Source: CAIQQQ01 sp040399685
GTDB taxonomy: Bacteria; Pseudomonadota; Alphaproteobacteria; Acetobacterales; Acetobacteraceae
Reading direction: 5' to 3'
Length of the DNA stretch: 64,000 nt
Assembly: GCA_040399685.1 (NCBI GenBank)
Contig: JBBART010000006.1
Location: forward strand, 1-64,000
Shown here: positions 62,901 to 64,000 of the stretch, one piece after another
Layout: each line of letters starts with the position of its first letter
How positions within the stretch are numbered: position 1 is the first letter of the stretch
Translations under genes and position numbers: made by a program
Notes under the pieces: generated by a model
What the model saw: the letters and a program-made list of their open reading frames with translations, nothing else
Told to the model about the DNA's origin: nothing
The model's database searches: none

Positions 62901-64000
62901 AGCCGGACCGTCAACTCCACAATCGTGATCGAGTTGAGGCCGTATTCCAGAAGCTGCGTATCGGCGCGGATGAGTGACGGCGCCATTCCAACCGCCTCAC
63001 CCAGTAAATCCTTCAGGTAGTCGACAACCCGCTCCGCCAGTTCGACATCCATCGGTGCCGGCACGACACTGGTTGGTGTTGGCGGCAATGCCGCAACCGG
63101 CACGTCGAGCAGGGGCGACAGGCGCGACAGATCGCCGTGCAAAACCACCATTTGCCCCGGACCGGCGGCGAGCGCCTGCCAGAACGCGGCGATGCCGATC
63201 TCGGTCGGCAGGGGCACAACACCGAGACGGTCGTGCAACGACGCCCGCACGTCCGGCGACTGGCCCATACCGCCGCTCTCCCAAAGCGGCCAGCCAATCG
63301 CAAGCGTTCTGCCGGAACGCGCGCCGCGTGCAACCTGCACCGCACGTTCGGTGGCGAAACCATCGAGAAACCCGTTGGCCGCGGCGTAGACAGCCTGACC
63401 GGGATTGGCGATCACGGACGCCACCGAGGAGAACAGCACGAAAAAATCCAACGGCAACGCAGCCGTCGCATGATCGATATGGGTCGCGCCGAAAATCTTC
63501 GGCGCCAGCACCGGTGCGGTGCGCGCCGGATCGGCCCCAAACAGATACGCGTCATCCAGCACGCCGGCGGCATGGATCACACCCCGCAACCGGCCAATGC
63601 GGGCGACGAGGTGACTGACGGCAACAGCATCGGTGACATCGCAGGCAACATAATCCAGCACCACGCCGGGCATGTCCGGAAGCGCTGCCTCTGCCGCGCG
63701 CCCGCTCAGCACGATGTGCCGCGCGCCGTGCGCCGCGAGTGCCTCTGCGAACATACGCCCCAAAGCCCCCGCACCACCCGTGATCCAATACACACCGTCC
63801 GGATCAAGCGGCGGGAACACGGGGGCGGTGGCTAGGACAGGGCGTGCGCGCCAGGCGAGACGCTGGTCCTGCGCGTCATAGCGCAAGGCTGAAAAACGGT
63901 CGCTTCGGGCAGCCTCGCCATGGGCAATGCGCAGCAGACGCTCAGCGTCGGAAGCGCCGTCCATCAGCACGGATGCGCCGAACAGCATCGGGTTCTCAGC
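47930..64000 (-). CDS. trans-AT polyketide synthase, partial (N-terminus beyond the window)
   Basis: The open frame runs off the right edge; 5,356 codons are visible. Domains in order of synthesis, with active-site codons: KR (TGGAGALG about 63757-63785; LDD motif, B-type); ACP (Ser 62930, GLNSI); KS (Cys 62186, divergent DTMCSASST and EGHGSGT motifs)-DH* (about 60170-60930, catalytic His and Asp both missing)-ACP (Ser 60038); KS (Cys 59327)-KR (TGGMGGLG about 57985-58010)-ACP (Ser 57161); KS (Cys 56408)-ACP-like insert without Ser (about 55330-55530)-C-methyltransferase (VLEIGAGTGG about 54441-54475)-ACP (Ser 53768); KS (Cys 53102)-crotonase/ECH (about 50650-51400)-ACP (Ser 50456 with Trp at +6); KS (Cys 49721)-DH* (about 47960-48590) to the stop. 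No AT domain; the linkers after KS have the trans-AT WTLQVGR motif. The last module is completed by the ACP at the start of the downstream protein. Confidence 0.95.
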   Translation of the reverse strand, partial: AENPMLFGASVLMDGASDAERLLRIAHGEAARSDRFSALRYDAQDQRLAWRARPVLATAPVFPPLDPDGVYWITGGAGALGRMFAEALAAHGARHIVLSGRAAEAALPDMPGVVLDYVACDVTDAVAVSHLVARIGRLRGVIHAAGVLDDAYLFGADPARTAPVLAPKIFGATHIDHATAALPLDFFVLFSSVASVIANPGQAVYAAANGFLDGFATERAVQVARGARSGRTLAIGWPLWESGGMGQSPDVRASLHDRLGVVPLPTEIGIAAFWQALAAGPGQMVVLHGDLSRLSPLLDVPVAALPPTPTSVVPAPMDVELAERVVDYLKDLLGEAVGMAPSLIRADTQLLEYGLNSITIVELTVRLEQDLGPLSKTLFFEYIDLASLGAHLVETHQSGLAQLLPGEAAPIQAAAPAAPLRMVAARHSAATDTHDVAIVGLSLRVAGANDKDAFWDMLNEGRNAFGPVPQSRWDHAALVHPERDVLGKTVVRTGAFLDDIAGFDPRYFKISQRDAELMSPEVRLFLQTAVAAFEDAGYSRETMLRMGGDVAVIVGSMTNEYDLYGFENMLQRGSLASGSYTGTVPNMVSYFYGFTGPSYFLDTMCSASSTCIHEAVHMLRSGRCRMALAGGVSLLLHPQKLIATSQEHFTSKTADVIRGYGLGADGTILGEGVGAVVLKTLADAERDGDHIYGVIKGTAVSNAGMRNGFTVPNPVQQDAAITRALDDAGVDPATISYVEGHGSGTALGDPVEIRALTSAWQRYTDARQVCPIGTVKSNIGHLLAAAGVVGIAKVLMQMRHGRLAASLHAETLNPAIPFAQTPFFVQREGADWPQRHADGQVVPRRAAVTSIGAGGMNSHIVLEEYIAAPAPGIAGSQMIVVSAMTPARLVVWAKRLSQHLRGAELTLADLAWTLQVGRNALPCRLAFMAGSIQQAADMLAAFVADPVAWDGVFYTPNVLDVAVPTAVPVTQEQAGAAWALGAAIQWDVLHQKRPCRVSLPDYPFEAVRCWYPAQADAPSVIHPLGVRQKLHPLVGRNVSDLTAVKFATDIHLDEMLDFVVTIDRKRTLLPTAVIEMAVAAARLAGLPGACTLRDLSVPVVDLGDVQELAFTVEAGDDTVRVVATADGQVCAEATVSSVAIGLPGVLAMPRGDILEHDAIYARLAGHGFAFQPYLLVLERAVITPEGHVVATLRDAPPQQYPSRPSEQFAARLLAAAYQALQLASDTRLEPLAGVDTIAWTDGAATQVVVQGQDVMFLDATGRSLAAWRGVRFGMGDARPARIPSASTGLQDQLIDLAAALLKFPADTLSPRTNFHDLGFDSISVTQFASRIDIQFGVTISPALFFQVEHIAALAVHLAPLVSAPVAPVAARPKAMPAHVQPQHAPVKPPASLSTGLAIIGLALRVPGADSPDAFIDRLLAGDDLVTPLPLDRFNAADAARLRSDVPCWGGSLTDVDRFDAALFRISPAEAACMDPRQRLILETAWRALEDAGLRPDETPRQTGVFVGASGHDWASLLAAHGVANDGFVATGTSAAMIANRVSYSFDWNGPSETVDTACSSSLVALCRAADALRSGACELALVGGVSLNLIAAGFEGPQSAGMLSPDGRCRSFAAGANGYVRGEGVVCLLLKPLAAAQRDGDRIHGVLLGSAVNHGGRAGAVTAPNARAQAALIEQALQGLDPANIGYIEAHGTGTALGDPVEIAALQIAFRGAAPGTIGVGSVKSAIGHLEAAAGLAGVAKLLLAMARGALPPTLHCDQISPHIALDGTPLRLVRTREAWPEPRRAGVSSFGFGGTNAHVVIGAPPAGAPSGRQKLQPRPFASTRFWVPPGQPDAALLFAPEWMATPLPAATGPAMRRIVLDGGLGMADATPVPSGLDAAACYAATAEILMRTVQDAARDPRPVLVQLAVPIGGARSLLEGLGALLDTAMLEVPHLRGQVVGIAPEHVTEASALLAREAASPADKRVRHVAGLRLTPQWREVPAATPPAWRAAGVYLITGGMGGLGQLIARDIATNAPGATLILVGSRPREPRHQAVLDDLAARGATARYCQIDIANSSDVAGLVSDILARHGVLHGVLHAAGALRDQSLARMTPQELAAVLAPKVAGAVALENACRDLALDCFVLFSSLASVAGNAGQANYAAANGFLDALAERSQGKMVSVRWPLWRNGGMRMDAAGEAGLLVRMGQRPLGDAAGIAALHAACASGLPHVAVVAGEAVKIRQFFVDLTQPAAAMTMAPDSGLETKMVDALWQAFAEVSGLPAASINAGTPLEEYGIDSLMVVRLNRALGERFRVLDHTLLFQHRTLRALARHLASSHAEECARWVGASAPDVVSVAPGLAAQPAMMRAPLGAEAPIAVIGVSGRYPGAADLDGFWDNLREGRDMVGEIPAERWSLEGFFQPDQAAAIRGGMSYSKWGAFLDGFAAFDPGFFRIAARDAAAMDPQERLFLMLAWAACEDAGYPPSRLAARHGKRVGVFAGITKTGFALHGGFPAADGTTIRPTTSFASAANRVSYALDLIGPSQPVDTMCSSSLTALHLACEALRAGSCDLALAGGVNLYLHSSNYVELSAARMLSPQGRCRSFGAGADGFVPGEGVGCLLLKPLDRALADGDRVHAVIRATAVNHGGHTSGYTVPNPQAQADLVRMALDKAGLAPGDVTCIEAHGTGTDLGDPIEVAGLSQAFAGVPQASCALGSVKSSIGHLEAASGIAGVTKMILQMRHRVLAPTLHVAAVNPRLDLAVSPFTLVTKARPWTAQRLIAGVSSFGAGGANAHVILEAPPSEDSRLDDTASQIVPLSARDPERLRVAAERLLQTIERVPSAAAGAVGLADICGKIAVWLGVDPAQIDPAESLDAMGFGPMHRLALRAWLAEHLPISPRVEDLATPQAIADLLAPPTRPSLCLADIAWTLQVGREPMDARLAIVASSLPELAQRLREFLLGQTAGGLHVGVPGAPRALAAALDGDEETMQALADRWVRRGDFGRLAGLWVQGVVIDWAVLTRAVRPRIVSLPTYPFREDRFWPGASVPQGDAVRRAIEQITTPAPPPSMLDEAVAPLLRAIMASVPAGAIVPRYARWLEALDALLPAGSVQSIADAWRQWDSTGHGSSAQGALAEAALRALPEILAGDSLATAALFPAGSLRLVEAVYAQDPIARRFNATLAAAAGAFITAHPGARVLEIGAGTGGTTHAVLHALGDRRSLIGEYRYTDVSRAFLIQAERRLTDWPALRTTLFDVERPLDGQDVPAGAYDLVIAANVLHATADIGRTLSHARATLAEGGLLLLNETSRATLFTHLTFGLLDGWWRATDMHRRIPGTPSLTADAWRTALEETGFDWLCVSPLAEQTLGQQVIAARAAKVHVVVPATPAAPLAEVRTEPLVEMVRRLVAETLNVMPSAVALDASFADYGLDSILGATLVERVHATLGVTLEHRQLFDSRNVAQLAAHLASRVPVARSPVVIPPSPVIAPIAVSTAPVAAPRRGEPIAIVGFSCRFAQAADADAFWANLMAGRDLVGPGTRPGLEGRVGSFLNSIDQFDAAYFGISGREARYMDPQQRLFLEEAWKTLEHAGHAGDIAGRRCGVFVGASAGDYDKLFVTPPPGQAFWGNTASLIPARIAYFLDLKGPAVAIDTACSSSMVALHLACQSLAQGECDMALAGGVFVHCTDRFFRSAEPAGMLSPTGFCAAFGAGADGIVPGEAVAAVLLRPLSAALADGDTIHGLVLATGLNQDGATNGITAPSADSQERLMREVYTSHGIAPASISLIEAHGTGTPLGDPIEAAALAKVFTDRTTPAILGSVKSNIGHTTTAAGMAGLVKVLLALRHRMIPPAIHVGTGNPAVQLGAALRINQAVEPWAAPAPLRAAISSFGFGGTNGHAVIEVAPMQPRLLEAATPSVVLLSARSEAQLRTQVESLMAHLAATPDLTCADVAFTLAVGRRHLTHRIALRANTIAALQSGLRAWLDGTVLPEVAEAATFLAGGEPDIAAHAGAGRRRVPLPTTRFAPTRHWVDDAAPEKPQIVTASGKIRLVDVAVPALPTVARAPKVVLVPLDVAPASLRRVADTAGVRELLLGGACADALIQACADIDPDIRVLLLRVAPDATGLAKAVPSLRALSVPVVCAGLAGDLVNGCDFVVELEQARTMARQIAEAPREALSLLIRHKRAQPLFFPDHAAEATLAGLMATPIGPVGGVARPVALRSKVVSLELHDDGVAVLHMQDVTQRNMFTDALMDGLEEGFAVIASSEQVKVVVLTGASGSFACGGTRGGLRSLQQGATLFTDRQIYSLPLACPVPVIAAMDGHAIGAGWSLGMFSDVRLFGQESVFHSNYLQLGFTPGAGATLIFPARLGMLGWELLFTAVDLRGGALAARSGEISMWPNAALLTQALACAHRLAAASRDILVGLKAALARPLRERLDGVLAAELDMHRVTLIGNADALRRIDAITEEISLAPRVVPGDEAVGVVTMPAPTAAIRTADVGETLRIRGELVSSLAEELMITAEDITDDAAFIDLGMDSILAVTWMRRLNARLGTALPATTVYAHSTLRALAQHMALIQPEKQPEPAPAPPPPVLAEIIPLPTPTIIPAPAVASLTPEPIAIIGASGRFPKSPDLEAFWANIRAARDCVDEVPADRWDIAAFYDADPRAPGKSASKWMGAIEEIDRFDPAFFNITPREAELMDPQQRLFLQHAWHAIEDAAIDPMSLSGSAAGVFVGSGPSGYADLVQERNAYSLLGSSGSILAARIAYLLDLAGPSISLDTACSSSLVAIAQACNALLLGDCDLALAGGVSVLIGPSMFIDTSKVGMLSPQGRCFSFDARANGFVPGEGVGVMLLKRLSDAVRDGDPVRAVIRGWGTNQDGRSNGITAPNPAAQARLIRSVHTRFGIDAASIDVIECHGTGTALGDPIEIEGLTAAFEGVAGPIALGSVKSNVGHLLAAAGVAGAMKAMLALQAREIPAIALFEQINPHLPLAGTPFQLNTKLRPWDRRDAPRRVGVSAFGFSGTNAHLVLEEAPSQQRPPQRGPWVLPLAARNTDRLRAYAQRLIQFVQDRPELDLSALAATFQRRTRFDCRVSVAFEDRAGLLAGLRPVADGTDSLDDKAAWPTASAVAARLHAPGYPFATQRYWVVPTALPEAKPVPFGLDVLYQPSPGGLLATVTASNLPDGFLKGAARALALPLLARAAAMRHAGWQAMELSELVWGRMTTDAASHVAEINFCADGAALLFDIAVQGGPTCHLGTATAVATVPSQVPRAGGVEIHVQGITDDDGLDPALLQALGRALATQAGADHLPYAARRLWFAARLPPSLTLRLVTNADATITLVGVDAAGAPVLLLESLIMRPGHELAELSLDPEQEAAE
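50650..51400 (-). other. Embedded crotonase (PksI-like ECH) domain
   Basis: Begins near SLELHDDGVAVLHMQDV and runs through VVVLTGASGSFACGGTRGGL, the IYSLPLACPVPVIAAMDGHAIGAGW core and FTPGAGATLIFPARLG. This is close to the free-standing PksI type (the decarboxylating ECH2 of beta-branching). The preceding roughly 170 residues after the KS linker are unassigned. Confidence 0.85.
55330..55530 (-). other. Serine-less ACP-like insert in a post-KS linker
   Basis: LADICGKIAVWLGVDPAQI then ESLDAMGFGPMHRLALRAW has the helical layout of a carrier protein. The Ser of the G-x-D-S motif is absent (GFGPM), so no phosphopantetheine can be attached. It splits the linker before WTLQVGREPMDARLA. Confidence 0.75.

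Noticed and set aside
27745..64000. Acyltransferase (GHSxG) domain within the synthases
   Set aside because: The KS-to-KR/DH linkers are too short and hold no AT motif; the GWSVGG motif near 28357 belongs to the terminal thioesterase.
1..64000. tRNA, rRNA or CRISPR arrays
   Set aside because: No cloverleaf-like segment, rRNA stretch or regularly spaced repeat was seen; the integration is by a Mu-type mechanism that does not need a tRNA site.

Overview
The window is high-GC DNA from a Gram-negative bacterium. Spanin-like and lipoprotein genes imply an outer membrane. The gene mix (Mu-like phage, TAXI binding protein, two enolase-superfamily enzymes, trans-AT PKS) fits an alphaproteobacterium, perhaps of the Rhodospirillales/Acetobacteraceae type. 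That placement is inference; no ribosomal or housekeeping marker is present.

Region 1 (about 1-14,414) is the left, early half of a Mu-like transposable prophage, read right to left. A rightward repressor gene faces leftward ner. Then come a ParB-like gene, small early genes, the transposase pair (MuA and MuB types), Gam, GemA, a Mor-type activator, a holin/spanin lysis set with no endolysin, and the start of head morphogenesis (gp25-, gp26- and gp27-like proteins, large terminase, portal). Almost every gene overlaps the next by ATGA, TGATG or similar. One early gene is broken by an 8-bp tandem duplication. A 57-codon membrane-protein gene lies between gam and its downstream neighbour. The prophage continues past base 1; its end near 14.4-14.65 kb cannot be fixed from sequence alone.

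Region 2 (about 14.65-21.1 kb) looks like a small-molecule catabolic locus: a LacI-type regulator with an internal deletion and an intact-looking operator, an orphan periplasmic binding protein coupled to an alpha/beta hydrolase, a LysR regulator, and two overlapping enolase-superfamily genes. A decayed IS3-family element (21,280-22,337) follows.

Region 3 (22.8-27.7 kb) is a rightward set of membrane or secreted proteins: TerC/YjbE type, a membrane-anchored TAXI binding protein, a hypothetical, a DUF4239-like protein and a secreted lipase-like hydrolase.

Region 4 (27.7 kb to the right edge) is leftward and holds most of a trans-acyltransferase polyketide synthase/NRPS line. It has two giant synthases and a flavin monooxygenase, all joined by ATGA overlaps. 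Order of action: upstream synthase (start outside the window) ...KR-ACP | KS-DH*-ACP | KS-KR-ACP | KS-(dead ACP-like)-MT-ACP | KS-ECH-ACP | KS-DH*; then the monooxygenase; then ACP | KS-DH-KR-ACP | KS-ACP | KS-DH-ACP | KS-KR-ACP | KS0-ACP | C-A-PCP-TE. I see no AT domain. One module carries a fused PksI-like crotonase and the only ACP with the beta-branching tryptophan, so a beta-branch is predicted there. The monooxygenase sits where a module is split between two proteins. The line ends by adding one amino acid and releasing by thioesterase. I do not recognise the product.
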